Source: Puia dinghuensis
GTDB taxonomy: Bacteria > Bacteroidota > Bacteroidia > Chitinophagales > Chitinophagaceae
NCBI RefSeq assembly: GCF_014642875.1
Contig: NZ_BMJC01000003.1
Coordinates: 682,001-746,000, forward strand
DNA: 64,000 nt
Direction of reading: 5' to 3'
Shown: one piece after another, positions 40,766-50,557 of the stretch
Layout: each line of letters begins with the position of its first letter
How positions within the stretch are numbered: position 1 is the first letter of the stretch
Program-made: the position numbers and the translations under genes
The notes under the pieces: generated by a model
What the model was told of the DNA's origin: nothing
Databases searched by the model: none
What the model saw: the letters and a program-made list of their open reading frames with translations, nothing else

Positions 40766-42511
40766 TCAATAATCATATTCCCGTCGAAACATATTGATGC
40801 GCACCCCGGCCGTGAACATCGTGGAGTTATTGCTGCGATAAGTGTTGCTCGGATCATTGACGGAATAATGGCGGTATTGGGCCGAAAGCTCCAGGAAGAG
40901 GTTCTCTTTCCATTGATAGGAGACAAGACCGGACATCAGCAGGCAATTGGCGGGTAGGCCGCTGGTACCGATCTGGAAGCCGTAGTCCCGCGGTCTGGAG
41001 GTATAAGGTTCGAAGATGTTGCTCCCGAAATTGACGCCGGCGGAGTCCACCCCCTGTTTGTAGTAAATGATCTTCCCTTCCAGATTCCACTTATAGACGG
41101 GTTGGTAGTGGGCGATAGCAATAAATTCGTAAAAGCCCGCGCCGAGCGGGTGCGCCAGGGGCTGGTTGTAGTGGCTGTAGTTGGACACCGTATCTTTTGC
41201 CTGATACGTATAAGGCCGGACGATGTTCGTCTCGAACTGAAGATCGAGGTTCTTCACTTCGAAGGCATTGACGTATTTAAAGCCAAGTTGCAGCCCCTGT
41301 TTGTTGGCCCAGTAACCCTGACCATAGTGGAGAATCTGATGCAGGATAAATTCATTGATCAACACTTGCCCATAGAATTGTGTCGCATGACCGATGTTCA
41401 TCTTCCAGTCAAAGCCGACCGTGGTCTTGTCCGGGTTGCCGTTCTGTGATTGGGCGGACACCAGGAAGATGACGGGATTGAGATAGGAGAAATCGTAGTG
41501 GTCCGCCCGGCTGAAGATGATATTCTCATAAAGACCCAGGTTGAGCCAGGGGGTAGCGTTGATGTTGAGGTGGTGGACGACGCCATATTTTTTTGGATAC
41601 TGATAGTCGGTAATAGTATTGTGCTGGCTGATCAGTTCCATATAGATCGTCTGGTAATTGAGGTGCCAGATGCGGGTATTGAACTTGAGGAAGAGGTAGG
41701 GCGCGCTGTTGTCGCTGAGAAAGAGGCTGCGATAGCCGTTGCCGATGAAATTCTTGTCATACCCGAACTGCCAGTCGACGTATTTCCAGGTGTTGAAGTA
41801 GATGGAGGCCCGATTATCCCAGTAATCGAACGCCGTCGTATGAAAAGCTTTGAAATAGCCTGCGCCCGGGATAGCATCGAATTGAGCAACGCGTTGCTGG
41901 AAATAGCCCGGTCCTCTTTCCTGGTTGTCGGTGAGATAGGCGGAGAATCCCAGTTTGCCCGCGATCATCCCCCGGAGGGTAACGCCCTTGGAATTAAGGA
42001 ATACGCGGTTTTTATTCCCGCTCTCATAGGACTGGGTCTGCTGGATAGCCGGATCGACAGCCAGAAAGAAATCTTTATCTTCCACCTCGTAGAAATTGGC
42101 TTTGTTCTTATAAAACGCCTGCAGCCAGGGGCGCTTGCTCATGAAGCTATCCTTATTGGTAGTCACCCATTCGATGTTGTTCATCAGCAGGGAGGAGAGA
42201 TTGGCCCTGTCCACGGATGAAAGATGGTAATAATAATCATAAGGATAGAATTTATGGAGGGAGTCAGATAGCTGAGCTACCCGGACGGCCAGGCGGCGGC
42301 TGATGGGTTTGGCGGTGCTGATATTCAGGTCTGGATCGGTCTGCAACAGGATCTCCATCCTATCCAGAAAATGATCAAATTTAGAACCCTGGGGCAAGTA
42401 GCTGGACTGAGCATGGCCCTTTCCCGGCATCAGTACAGCCAACAGAAGGGTACATACCAGGAAGGACAACTTTTTCTGAAGTCTTACAAGGGTTTTAATA
42501 AATTGCGTCAT
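40766..42511 (-). CDS. Wzi/RemB-like outer-membrane beta-barrel protein
   Basis: A 581-residue protein with signal peptide (FLVCTLLLAVLMPGKGHA). A short helical region (FDHFLDRMEILLQTDPDL) precedes a long series of alternating aromatic strands: YFNTWKYVDWQFGYDKNFIG, LKFNTRIWHLNYQTIYMEL, GFDWKMNIGHATQFYGQVLI. The pattern fits the capsule-assembly Wzi family, whose Flavobacterium member RemB is linked to gliding. Either capsule attachment or surface motility would suit this genome. It is divergent from the dihydroorotase gene, with only 35 bases between the starts. Confidence 0.78.
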   Translation of the reverse strand: MTQFIKTLVRLQKKLSFLVCTLLLAVLMPGKGHAQSSYLPQGSKFDHFLDRMEILLQTDPDLNISTAKPISRRLAVRVAQLSDSLHKFYPYDYYYHLSSVDRANLSSLLMNNIEWVTTNKDSFMSKRPWLQAFYKNKANFYEVEDKDFFLAVDPAIQQTQSYESGNKNRVFLNSKGVTLRGMIAGKLGFSAYLTDNQERGPGYFQQRVAQFDAIPGAGYFKAFHTTAFDYWDNRASIYFNTWKYVDWQFGYDKNFIGNGYRSLFLSDNSAPYLFLKFNTRIWHLNYQTIYMELISQHNTITDYQYPKKYGVVHHLNINATPWLNLGLYENIIFSRADHYDFSYLNPVIFLVSAQSQNGNPDKTTVGFDWKMNIGHATQFYGQVLINEFILHQILHYGQGYWANKQGLQLGFKYVNAFEVKNLDLQFETNIVRPYTYQAKDTVSNYSHYNQPLAHPLGAGFYEFIAIAHYQPVYKWNLEGKIIYYKQGVDSAGVNFGSNIFEPYTSRPRDYGFQIGTSGLPANCLLMSGLVSYQWKENLFLELSAQYRHYSVNDPSNTYRSNNSTMFTAGVRINMFRREYDY

Positions 42512-42546
42512 AATGCGTCAAATAAAGGGAGGATCTAATATTCGTT

Positions 42547-43932
42547 ATGCATAATTACTTGATCAAGAATGTCTCCATAGTCAACGAAGGTAGGATTAGT
42601 ACAGCAGATTTACTACTCAAAAACGGGCGGATCGAAAAAATCGGAACAGAACTTCAACCATCCTTTGCTGTCACGGAGATCAACGGTGAAGGTCTGCATT
42701 TATTGCCCGGTGTTATCGACGAGCAGTGTCATTTCCGGGAGCCGGGACTAACCCACAAGGCTACCATCTATACGGAGGCAAGAGCCGCGGTAGCCGGGGG
42801 CGTTACGTCCTTTATGGAAATGCCGAATACCCTGCCGCCGGTGTTCACCCAGCAACTGCTGGAAGACAAGTATGCCATCGGAGCGCGCAGCTCGCTGGCG
42901 AACTATTCTTTTTATATGGGCACCTCCAACGACAATGCGGATGAGGCCTTGCGGACAAATGAGAAGAAGAAGGACATCTGCGGGATCAAGATCTTTATGG
43001 GGTCGTCCACGGGCAATCTGCTGGTGGATAACTACCTTACCCTGGACAAGCTTTTTCGCGAAAGTGAAGTGCTCATCGCCACTCATTGCGAGGATGAAAA
43101 GATTATCAGACAAAACCTGGAAAGATTTCATAAAGAAGGGCGGGAGTTGGTGGCGGCCGATCATCCCCTGATAAGGAATGAGGAAGCCTGTTTCGAATCA
43201 TCGCTGACGGCTATCCAATTCGCCAAAAAACACAATAGCCGCTTGCACGTCTTTCATCTGTCTACTGAAAAGGAGATGTCGCTTTTCAGCAATATGCTGC
43301 CGCTGGCGGATAAACGCATCACGGCGGAGGTTTGTGTGCATCACCTGCATTTTACCAGTGACGACTATGCGGTATTGGGCAACCGGATCAAGTGTAACCC
43401 GGCTATTAAGGCGCCGCATAACCGCGAAGCGCTGTGGAAGGCGCTGCTCGACGACCGGCTCGATCTTATCGCGACGGATCATGCGCCGCATACGCTGACT
43501 GAAAAAGGGCTGATGCGGACGGTGGACGGCAGGCTGGTTCCGGATGGAGAGCCCAACGCCTACGAACGGGCGCATGCCGGGTTGCCGCTCGTCCAGCATT
43601 CCCTGCTGCTGATGCTCCATTATGTCCGCGAGGGAAGGATCAGCCTGGAGAAGGTGGTGGAAAAGATGAGTCATGCCGTGGCTACCTGTTTCCGCATTGC
43701 GGAAAGAGGATTTATCCGGGAAGGTTATTTTGCCGACCTTGTGCTGGTAGACCTCAACCGGCCATCGCGGGTGAGCCCGGCGTCCGTACTCTACAAATGT
43801 GGCTGGAGCCCGCTGGAAGGATTCGAATTTCCGGCGACCGTGACCCATACCTTTGTAAACGGCCACCTGGTTTATGGAAATGGGCGCTTCGATGAATCTC
43901 AATGGGGGCAGCGCCTGCGATTTGACCTTTAA
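42547..43932 (+). CDS. pyrC: Dihydroorotase
   Basis: Amidohydrolase of pyrimidine synthesis, 461 residues. IDEQCHFREPGLTHKATIYT places Gln60-Cys-His62 where most members have His-x-His; Arg64 of the substrate loop is kept. GIKIFMGSSTGN supplies the carboxylated Lys148, followed by THCE and FHLST for the other metal histidines, and ATDHAPH has the catalytic aspartate. The Gln substitution seems usual in Bacteroidota dihydroorotases (recalled), so activity is likely intact. The next gene follows after 8 bases. Confidence 0.88.
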   Translation: MHNYLIKNVSIVNEGRISTADLLLKNGRIEKIGTELQPSFAVTEINGEGLHLLPGVIDEQCHFREPGLTHKATIYTEARAAVAGGVTSFMEMPNTLPPVFTQQLLEDKYAIGARSSLANYSFYMGTSNDNADEALRTNEKKKDICGIKIFMGSSTGNLLVDNYLTLDKLFRESEVLIATHCEDEKIIRQNLERFHKEGRELVAADHPLIRNEEACFESSLTAIQFAKKHNSRLHVFHLSTEKEMSLFSNMLPLADKRITAEVCVHHLHFTSDDYAVLGNRIKCNPAIKAPHNREALWKALLDDRLDLIATDHAPHTLTEKGLMRTVDGRLVPDGEPNAYERAHAGLPLVQHSLLLMLHYVREGRISLEKVVEKMSHAVATCFRIAERGFIREGYFADLVLVDLNRPSRVSPASVLYKCGWSPLEGFEFPATVTHTFVNGHLVYGNGRFDESQWGQRLRFDL

Positions 43933-43940
43933 TATACGCC

Positions 43941-45257
43941 ATGGATATCGATAACACTACGTATGAGGACCTTTCCCTTTTCAATAGGGAGGAAGAGTTA
44001 TCCATCTTTCACAAACTGGATTTTACCCGCACCCGGGGCGGCAAGGATGTTTTGCTGGAGCTTTTCAGCAATCCCTTTAGCAAACCGGGGCCGATAATAG
44101 CGACACAGCAGATACTGGCGCTGATAAGGGAAAAGATGGGGGAATGGCCATCCTCGATAAGCAACGGGACGATCATGGTGATGGAGCGTTTCTATGAGAC
44201 GCAAATAGACCCTATCCCTCACGGCCAGAACCTGCCGGCTGCGCTTGGCTATAAGTTCTTTCACGCGGCGGATTATGCCGTCGTCCGGTATTCGGTGGGA
44301 CATTTTGCCGATTTCGTCCGGGGTATGAACCAACTAATATCCCTGTTGAATGTCCCGGGTTGTCCGGCGTTGTTGAACGATCTGCTGGAAAGATCACGCC
44401 GGCTGCTGGACCAGGATATCCTTCACCAACTGAGAAAGATCGAGTCGGGGACAAAATTGAACCCGGTGCAGGTCATCTATTTCGGACATTATATTCGGCA
44501 TAGTTTCAAGACTGCCATGGTGTCGCTCATCGATATCTACAATCGGCTCGACGCCTGGTATTCGATGGCAACAGCCATCGAGCGATATCAGCTGAGCTTT
44601 CCCGTTTTTCTCGAACAGGAAGACCCCTTCCTGGAGGCAGAGCAGCTATATCACCTCTTGCTGCCCCATCCCGTCGCCTATGACGTAAAACTCGACCGGA
44701 ATGCCAATTTTATCTTTCTCACCGGGGCCAATATGGCGGGCAAGAGCACGTTCATCCGGAGTGTAGGAGTGGTCGTCTTTCTTGCCCACCTGGGTATGGG
44801 GGTGCCGGCCAGGTCGATGCAGCTCACCCTGTTTGACGGCATCCTCAGTAATATCAATGTCGTCGACAACATCAGCAAGGGCGAAAGCTTTTTCTTTAAT
44901 GAAGTGCAGCGTATCCGGAATACATTGCAGAAGATCGGTACGCAGAAAAAGTGGTTGGTGCTCATCGACGAGCTGTTTAAGGGAACCAATATGCAGGATG
45001 CGATGAAGTGTTCGAGCACGGTGATTAAAGGGCTTATCCGCATCCACCGGAGTTTGTTCATCCTTTCCACCCATCTTTACGAGATAGGCGAAGAGCTGAA
45101 AGTATATCCCAACATCCTTTTCAGTTATTTCGAGACGACCGTAAAGGACGATCAATTGCAGTTTAGCTATCAGCTAAAGCCGGGTATCAGCAACGACCGC
45201 ATCGGGTATTTGATCCTCAAAAGGGAGAAGGTGGTGGAGATGCTGGAGAATCTGTAG
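43941..45257 (+). CDS. MutS-like ATPase without mismatch-recognition domain
   Basis: A 438-residue protein with MutS core and ATPase domains but no N-terminal mismatch-binding domain. Walker A is TGANMAGKST (about 263-272), the signature loop NISKGESFFFNEVQRIRN, Walker B LVLIDELFKGTN and the switch STHLYE. The preceding helical region corresponds to the clamp/lever domain. Such short MutS relatives occur widely in Bacteroidota; they are not the canonical repair MutS and their role is unsettled. It is co-directional with pyrC, 8 bases apart. Confidence 0.9.
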   Translation: MDIDNTTYEDLSLFNREEELSIFHKLDFTRTRGGKDVLLELFSNPFSKPGPIIATQQILALIREKMGEWPSSISNGTIMVMERFYETQIDPIPHGQNLPAALGYKFFHAADYAVVRYSVGHFADFVRGMNQLISLLNVPGCPALLNDLLERSRRLLDQDILHQLRKIESGTKLNPVQVIYFGHYIRHSFKTAMVSLIDIYNRLDAWYSMATAIERYQLSFPVFLEQEDPFLEAEQLYHLLLPHPVAYDVKLDRNANFIFLTGANMAGKSTFIRSVGVVVFLAHLGMGVPARSMQLTLFDGILSNINVVDNISKGESFFFNEVQRIRNTLQKIGTQKKWLVLIDELFKGTNMQDAMKCSSTVIKGLIRIHRSLFILSTHLYEIGEELKVYPNILFSYFETTVKDDQLQFSYQLKPGISNDRIGYLILKREKVVEMLENL

Positions 45258-45353
45258 CGTCGTGCCGTGGAACATTTTTTGTGAAACGTCGTTGCAAATT
45301 ATTTTCATGCATATCAAAATTTTGGTTAGCTTCATCGGCTAAACCTTATTGAT

Positions 45354-46931
45354 ATGTTGGTGAAGACGTTTGGAAGTGCGGTGTATGGAGTGGAGGCTAT
45401 CACCATCACCGTGGAAGTGAATGTGACTGAAGGCTTGCATACTTTTGTGGTCGGGCTGGCCGACAGCGCAGTAAAAGAAAGCATTCAACGGATAGAGAGC
45501 GCAATAAAGAGCAATGGATTTTACATGCCGCGGACCAAGATCGTGGTCAACCTCGCTCCGGCGGGCATTCGGAAATATGGTTCGGCATTCGACCTCCCTA
45601 TCGCCATCGGCATCCTCGCCGCCAGTGAACAGATTCCCGATGCAGAAAGCCTGAAAGATTATGTGATCATGGGGGAATTGGGTCTGGATGGCAGTATTCA
45701 TTCTATAAAGGGCGCCCTGCCCATCGCCATACAGGCGCGTAAAGAACAATTCAAAGGACTCATCGTCCCACAAAAAAATGCATCCGAAGCGGCTATCGTC
45801 AATCAGGTGAAAGTATTTGCGTTTAGCCACCTGCGGGAAGTGATCGGATTTTTCCGGAACACTTCTTCCATTGACCCCGTCATAGTCGATGTCCGTAAAT
45901 CCTTCCTTTCCCAAGCTCCATCTTCAGACCTGGACTTCAGCGATGTAAAAGGACAGGAAAATATCAAAAGAGCATTGGAGATCGCCGCAGCAGGCGGCCA
46001 CAACGCCGTCATGGTAGGACCACCCGGGGCAGGAAAGACGATGTTGGCAAAACGGTTGCCAGGCATTCTACCGCCATTAAGCCTGCAGGAAGCGCTGGAA
46101 ACAACAAAGATTCATAGCGTAGCCGGCAAGCTGCCGGAAAATACGACCCTGCTTTCTCAACGCCCTTTCCGTTGTCCCCATCATACCATTTCCGGAATGG
46201 CGCTGGTGGGAGGGGGTAGTATCCCTCAGCCAGGAGAGATTTCTCTCGCTCATCATGGAGTGCTTTTTCTCGATGAATTGCCGGAGTTTAGCCGGAGTAC
46301 GCTGGAAATGATGCGACAGCCGATGGAAGACCGGAAAGTGCTGATAAGCCGGGCCGCGCTTTCCGTGGAATTCCCTTCTTCTTTCATTCTTATCGCTTCG
46401 ATGAACCCTTGTCCTTGTGGCTATTATAACCACCCGGACAAAGAATGCACCTGTCCGCCCGGGGCCGTGTCGAGATACCTTAATAAGATCTCCGGACCTT
46501 TGCTCGATCGTATCGATCTCCACGTAGAGGTGGTACCCGTGTCCTATACGACATTGGCTGATCGCGGTGGAGGGGATAATTCACAGCAGATTCGCCAGCG
46601 AGTGATAGCAGCGAGGGAACAGCAACGCAAACGCTATGAAAGGGTGTTGCCGCAAGGGATGGGGATACCGGCGCAGGCATCTTCCGGCCTTTACTGTAAT
46701 GCACAGGTGAGCGGCCGGTTGTTGCACCATTATTGCCGCATCGACGCTGCCGGGGAACAATTGGTGCGGGCGGCCATGGACAAATTGAAGCTGTCGGTTC
46801 GGGCCCACGATCATATCCTGAAGATAGGCAGGACGATCGCTGATCTTTCGGGTAGTGAATGTATCCGGGCAGAACATCTTGCCGAGGCCATCCAATTCAG
46901 GGGTCTCGACAGAGAGGGCTGGGCGGGATAG
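45354..46931 (+). CDS. YifB family Mg-chelatase-like AAA ATPase (ComM-like)
   Basis: AAA+ protein of 525 residues. The N-terminal ChlI-like region begins VKTFGSAVYGVEAITITVEV and contains NLAPAGIRKYGSAFDLPIAI. The ATPase core has MVGPPGAGKTMLAKRLPGIL (Walker A), GVLFLDELPEF (Walker B), and CPHHTISGMALVGGG. PCPCGYYNH with following cysteines is a zinc-like element. A C-terminal helical domain (Mg_chelatase_C, RAHDHILKIGRTIADL) ends it. The Haemophilus/E. coli ComM homologue promotes branch migration in natural transformation. The gene stands alone. Confidence 0.94.
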   Translation: MLVKTFGSAVYGVEAITITVEVNVTEGLHTFVVGLADSAVKESIQRIESAIKSNGFYMPRTKIVVNLAPAGIRKYGSAFDLPIAIGILAASEQIPDAESLKDYVIMGELGLDGSIHSIKGALPIAIQARKEQFKGLIVPQKNASEAAIVNQVKVFAFSHLREVIGFFRNTSSIDPVIVDVRKSFLSQAPSSDLDFSDVKGQENIKRALEIAAAGGHNAVMVGPPGAGKTMLAKRLPGILPPLSLQEALETTKIHSVAGKLPENTTLLSQRPFRCPHHTISGMALVGGGSIPQPGEISLAHHGVLFLDELPEFSRSTLEMMRQPMEDRKVLISRAALSVEFPSSFILIASMNPCPCGYYNHPDKECTCPPGAVSRYLNKISGPLLDRIDLHVEVVPVSYTTLADRGGGDNSQQIRQRVIAAREQQRKRYERVLPQGMGIPAQASSGLYCNAQVSGRLLHHYCRIDAAGEQLVRAAMDKLKLSVRAHDHILKIGRTIADLSGSECIRAEHLAEAIQFRGLDREGWAG

Positions 46932-46980
46932 CCGAATCGCTGTTCCACGCGGCGATGGCACGAAGGTCTGACGGTGGCGA

Positions 46981-47517
46981 TCAGACCGGTTTCGCCGACG
47001 GGTAGTCGATGGGGACCTTTATCAGACGATAGACATAATTGGTAAAACTCATAACATTGATGAGCACAAACAAATCCATGATAGCGGCATCGTTGTATCC
47101 AAGGGCGGAGAAGTCGCGAAGCAGCGCGTCGGCGACCTCGCCTTTGTTTTCGATGACCGATCGAACGATCGCATAGATCACCTGCCACTTTTTGTCGGGG
47201 TGGTTGCCGGCGCGGATGGCGAGGGTGTCTTCTTCTTTCCAGCCGGCTTTGAGTGCGCTGGCGGTATGCGAGGCAAGACAATATTCGCAACCGTTCAGCT
47301 GTGAGACGATGAGAAAGATGCCTTCGCGGTCGCGGACATGAAAGGTGTTCTTCGCCTGCCCGCGGGAATATTGCACGTAGGTGACAAGGGCATTGGCGGA
47401 ATAGCCGATAGTAGCGTAAAGGTTGGGCATTTTCCCGCCGGACTGCTGAAACTGATCGTAGAGCACCTGTGCTTCGGGCGCCAGCTGGTCACGGGAAGGG
47501 ACAACGAAAGGAAGCAT
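46981..47517 (-). CDS. AhpD/carboxymuconolactone decarboxylase-family protein
   Basis: A 178-residue peroxidase-type protein. The redox pair Cys77-x-x-Cys80 with His84 occurs in GCEYCLASHT, the standard AhpD-like active site; the helical bundle is recognisable before and after it. Such proteins reduce peroxides or use an unknown thiol-linked reaction. It follows the DUF983 gene by 10 bases in one minus-strand unit and is convergent with yifB. Confidence 0.9.
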   Translation of the reverse strand: MLPFVVPSRDQLAPEAQVLYDQFQQSGGKMPNLYATIGYSANALVTYVQYSRGQAKNTFHVRDREGIFLIVSQLNGCEYCLASHTASALKAGWKEEDTLAIRAGNHPDKKWQVIYAIVRSVIENKGEVADALLRDFSALGYNDAAIMDLFVLINVMSFTNYVYRLIKVPIDYPSAKPV

Positions 47518-47527
47518 ATGCGAATAA

Positions 47528-47965
47528 TTAGGATGCTAAGTTACCAATCGTTTCCGGATCATACCGGACAAAGAAATTGAGCCAGATGGTCCTGGACAGG
47601 CGCATCAGCACGGGCTGCAGCAGAAGCAGGAGGATACCGTTGACACCCATCCACCAAAAGAGCCTGTTGTCCTGCAACGACATCCCGATCAACACCTTCC
47701 AGGCGATGAAGCTGGCGACACAAACCGCGATAGCAAGGGCATAACTGACATAACCCGTACCAAACCAGAAGCCAACCTCTATCTCGAATGGCTGCCCACA
47801 GACGGGGCAGTGCTCGTTCATCTTCATAAACCGTTTCAGGTGATACGGGTTAGGGTCGATGAAAAGCGGCCCCCTGCGACACCGGGAGCACCTGTTGTGC
47901 AGGATGCTGCCAATCAGGCTGGGCCTGTGATGAGAATGTTCATGATCAATTTTATCGGCACACAT
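47528..47965 (-). CDS. DUF983 membrane protein
   Basis: A 145-residue protein with an N-terminal cysteine-rich zinc-ribbon-like part (CSRCRRGPLF and CPVCGQPFE, two CxxC pairs) and two membrane helices (about 70-95 and 102-122). This is the DUF983 pattern, function unknown; other members have been linked by neighbourhood to cytochrome oxidase assembly. It is the first gene of a two-gene unit with the AhpD-like protein. A TACCTTTG box lies about 25 bases upstream. Confidence 0.9.
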   Translation of the reverse strand: MCADKIDHEHSHHRPSLIGSILHNRCSRCRRGPLFIDPNPYHLKRFMKMNEHCPVCGQPFEIEVGFWFGTGYVSYALAIAVCVASFIAWKVLIGMSLQDNRLFWWMGVNGILLLLLQPVLMRLSRTIWLNFFVRYDPETIGNLAS

Positions 47966-47988
47966 ACAAGGGATATTTTATTACCACA

Positions 47989-47996
47989 CAAAGGTA
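47989..47996 (-). promoter_or_regulatory. -7 box of the DUF983/AhpD unit
   Basis: TACCTTTG on the minus strand is a perfect TAnnTTTG box, about 24 bases before the DUF983 start. No clear -33 box sits at the usual distance. Confidence 0.5.
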
Positions 47997-48022
47997 CTAA
48001 GCCGCCATCCCCGGGTATTGTG

Positions 48023-49400
48023 CTATTCCGGACTTAAATGGTACTTTTTACGTTTTTCCGCATGGCTACCCCCGATGAGCAGGATGGCGCCGTCGGTGAC
48101 GAATACGTTGGGACAGGCATGCAGCTGATTCCATTTGTTGAGGAGGGAGGTCTTCGGGTCTTTCCCCATGCGAACGCCCCCCATTTCGTGGATGTCCAGG
48201 CCGGGCGCTTGTCCCGAATCACCGGTCTTGATGTTGGTGAAGCCAGCAGCCGTATACATGTCCGTCATCTGTTTAAAAAAGTCCTTCAGCATTTTTTCGT
48301 CGTTGTCATCGTAGCTGATATTGATCTTCAGCTGAGGGATACCCCAGGCATCTTTCCGGCTGTCATCCAGGCTAACGGTATTTGTTTCCTTGGGAATGGT
48401 TTCGCCCATCATATGCGAGCCAACCCACCAGGGTCCCAGGCGTCCGCTGTTGAGATTGTTTTTCAAGGCAAGACCAAACCCTTCGGTCGGGTGATCGAAG
48501 CCGCGGAAAGCGGAGAACCCGGCGGCATACCCGCGGAGAAAGCTGGCGTCCTTGTCCTGCTGGAAGACGTTGCGGAAACGGGGGATATAGGCGCCGGTAG
48601 GGCGGCGGCCGTCCGTGGTAGAATCTTTAAAACCGTCGTATTCGGCGGAAATATGTATTCGAACGTTTCTTTTGTGTTGGCGTCAATGATCCTCACCCCG
48701 GTGGCCCGGTTTTTTCTCTCATCATAAAGAATGGAGTCAACGACGGAAAAGGGGCGGAGGGTCAGGTAGCCGGTGCGCTCGGCCCAGGGTATGGTGGTGG
48801 AATTGGTATTACCAGGGCGCCAGGTCTTTATACCGGATAGGCCAGTCGACCGCAAAGCCGTCGCGGGCAGGGCCTTCAAAGTCGAAGTCGCTCCAGCGCT
48901 GGGTCTGGCGGGCCCATAGGAGCGATTTGCCACCCACCTGATAGCCGCGGATCCAGTCGAAGGGCTTCTCCTGTACAGTGGTGGGATAATCCTTGAGATG
49001 GCGTACTTCTCGACCCCGTTCGAGCACGAGGGTCTTGTAGCCTTTTTCCGTGAACTCTTTGGCAGCGGCCGGGCAAAGGAGTCACCGTCGGAGGTCTTTG
49101 CTGCGGCATCGAATTGCTGCATGCCCTTCAGAAATTTCGCCCGGTCGTCCGCGGTGGCGCAATCATCGAGCATTTTCAGTACGAATAAATGTGCCGATAC
49201 TTCTTTCGCACCAGGTGTGTCTGTGGTTGGAATAAGGGTAGCTGTCAGTTCTTCCATTAATCGCTGCTGGTCGGGGTCCAGGCGGAAATTCCGGAGTTGG
49301 ACTCCTTTACCGCCCTGGTTTTGGAGACAGGAGGAAAGCAGGGCTGCGCCTGCAGAAAGGATAGCAATTGGGTGATGGCGGTGCGTCGGTTGATCCTCAT
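48023..49400 (-). pseudogene. Decayed gluconate dehydrogenase subunit 3 / GMC oxidoreductase locus
   Basis: Pieces of two normally adjacent genes lie in different frames. From about 49356 to 49075: AALLSSCLQNQGGKGV through RLMEELTATLIPTTDTPGAK and HLFVLKMLDDCATADDR, the gluconate 2-dehydrogenase subunit 3-type protein. Its signal region is frame-shifted relative to ATG 49400. From about 49063 to 48809: LVLERGREVRHLKDYPTTVQ then KPFDWIRGYQVGGKSLLWAR, the GMC FAD domain. From about 48810 to 48649: STTIPWAERTGYLTLRPFS in another frame. From about 48637 to 48023: the C-terminal half with HMMGETIPKET, GLDIHEMGGVRMGK and an aberrant end after VTDGA. At least 0.9 kb of an intact pair seems lost through several deletions. 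Confidence 0.85.
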
Positions 49401-49433
49401 CTCCCCGAATATACAATTTTAGTAGTGTAGCAC

Positions 49434-50195
49434 CTACGCAATTTTCTTAGCTGAAACCAGGGATTCCGAATTATAAACGGGCCTATTGTTATCGAGAGGT
49501 ACGGGCTGATCCTTGTAGAATACGGACCGCATCATCAGCAGGGCCGTACCTACCATGATCTTTAGATCGAGGGTAAGACTCACATTGCGGACATAATAAG
49601 AATCCCATTGATAGCGGCGGAAAATGCTTTCGAAACTCGTGGCAGGTCCGCGATATCCTCTCACCTGTGAGAGTCCGGTAATGCCAGGACGGGCCATATT
49701 ACGAAACTGGTAATTGGATACCAGGTTGGCAAATTCATTAGAATCCTTTAACATATGCGGCCTGGGCCCTACAATGCTCATATGCCCCAAAAGGACATTG
49801 ATGAACTGCGGAAGCTCATCCAGGCAGGTGTTGCGGAGGAACCAGCCGATGCGGGTAACCCGGGGATCATTGCGGGAAGCCCGGCGGGTATCGGCGTAAT
49901 CATTGACATACATCGTCCTGAACTTATAGCAATAGAAGGTTTTTCCAAGGAAGCCCACTCTCTTCTGCTTGAACAGCACAGGGCCCCTGGAATCCAATTT
50001 GATCAATACATATAGTAGGGGAAACAACCAGGGAAAAATGAGAAGGAGGACTACAAGAGAAGTGGTAATATCCATTATTCTCTTGACAACCAAATAATTG
50101 TACCTGTCACTCCAATACTCGCGAATAAACTGCCATTTACCTTTTTCCCAGTTTTCGGGGCAACGAACGGACGATTCAACAATTGTGCTCTGCAT
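49434..50195 (-). CDS. Initiating sugar-phosphate transferase (paralogue A)
   Basis: Polyprenol-phosphate sugar-1-phosphate transferase (PglC/WcaJ-type catalytic core), 253 residues. It has one membrane segment (about 44-70), then [20 protein letters not shown], the [20 protein letters not shown] signature with the following PRPHM, and [13 protein letters not shown]. It has no large N-terminal sensory part. It starts a polysaccharide repeat unit on undecaprenyl phosphate. A close paralogue lies immediately upstream on the same strand. The downstream side is the decayed GMC locus. Confidence 0.93.
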   Translation of the reverse strand: MQSTIVESSVRCPENWEKGKWQFIREYWSDRYNYLVVKRIMDITTSLVVLLLIFPWLFPLLYVLIKLDSRGPVLFKQKRVGFLGKTFYCYKFRTMYVNDYADTRRASRNDPRVTRIGWFLRNTCLDELPQFINVLLGHMSIVGPRPHMLKDSNEFANLVSNYQFRNMARPGITGLSQVRGYRGPATSFESIFRRYQWDSYYVRNVSLTLDLKIMVGTALLMMRSVFYKDQPVPLDNNRPVYNSESLVSAKKIA

Positions 50196-50557
50196 GTTAC
50201 GAAGGATTGGTTTTTCGTTTTCTGATAACGTTCTCTACTGCAACTCAACCATAGCGGCATAACGGATGCAAATAAGCAGTTATTCGGTACGATAGCAAGA
50301 ACGGTGCCATCGGCGTTTTCTGATCCGGACCTGATTCCGCGCGCAGGGTCATGTCGGGGTTGCTGGAAAGCGTATCTCAGGCGTCTTTGACAATGTTCAA
50401 AATAAAAACGTTGCATCGGAAGCTGTTAAATAAATTAACGTTAAAAGTCGTTTTTACACGTTTAACAGCAATAAGACACGAATTAAGCGCTTTTAGGCAT
50501 GCTTAAGCCCGAAATGAGCACATTTGCACGCGACAAAAAAAATGAAAAATAATTGGC
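50196..50557. other. 362-base spacer between the two sugar-phosphate transferase genes
   Basis: No supportable gene. On the minus strand it would be the leader of paralogue A. It includes short palindromes AAGCGCTT and GCTTAAGC and a weak inverted repeat TTAAGC/GCTTAA just beyond the stop of paralogue B. A-rich runs occur near 50530-50550. A long untranslated leader or control region is possible. Confidence 0.4.

Noticed and set aside
45323-45347. GGTTAGC/GCTAAACC inverted repeat before yifB as a riboswitch
   Set aside because: Short stem with a bulge and no known aptamer core; probably chance.
50075-50416. 113-codon frame in the leader of sugar transferase A
   Set aside because: Overlaps the real gene's N-terminus in another frame and lacks coding character.
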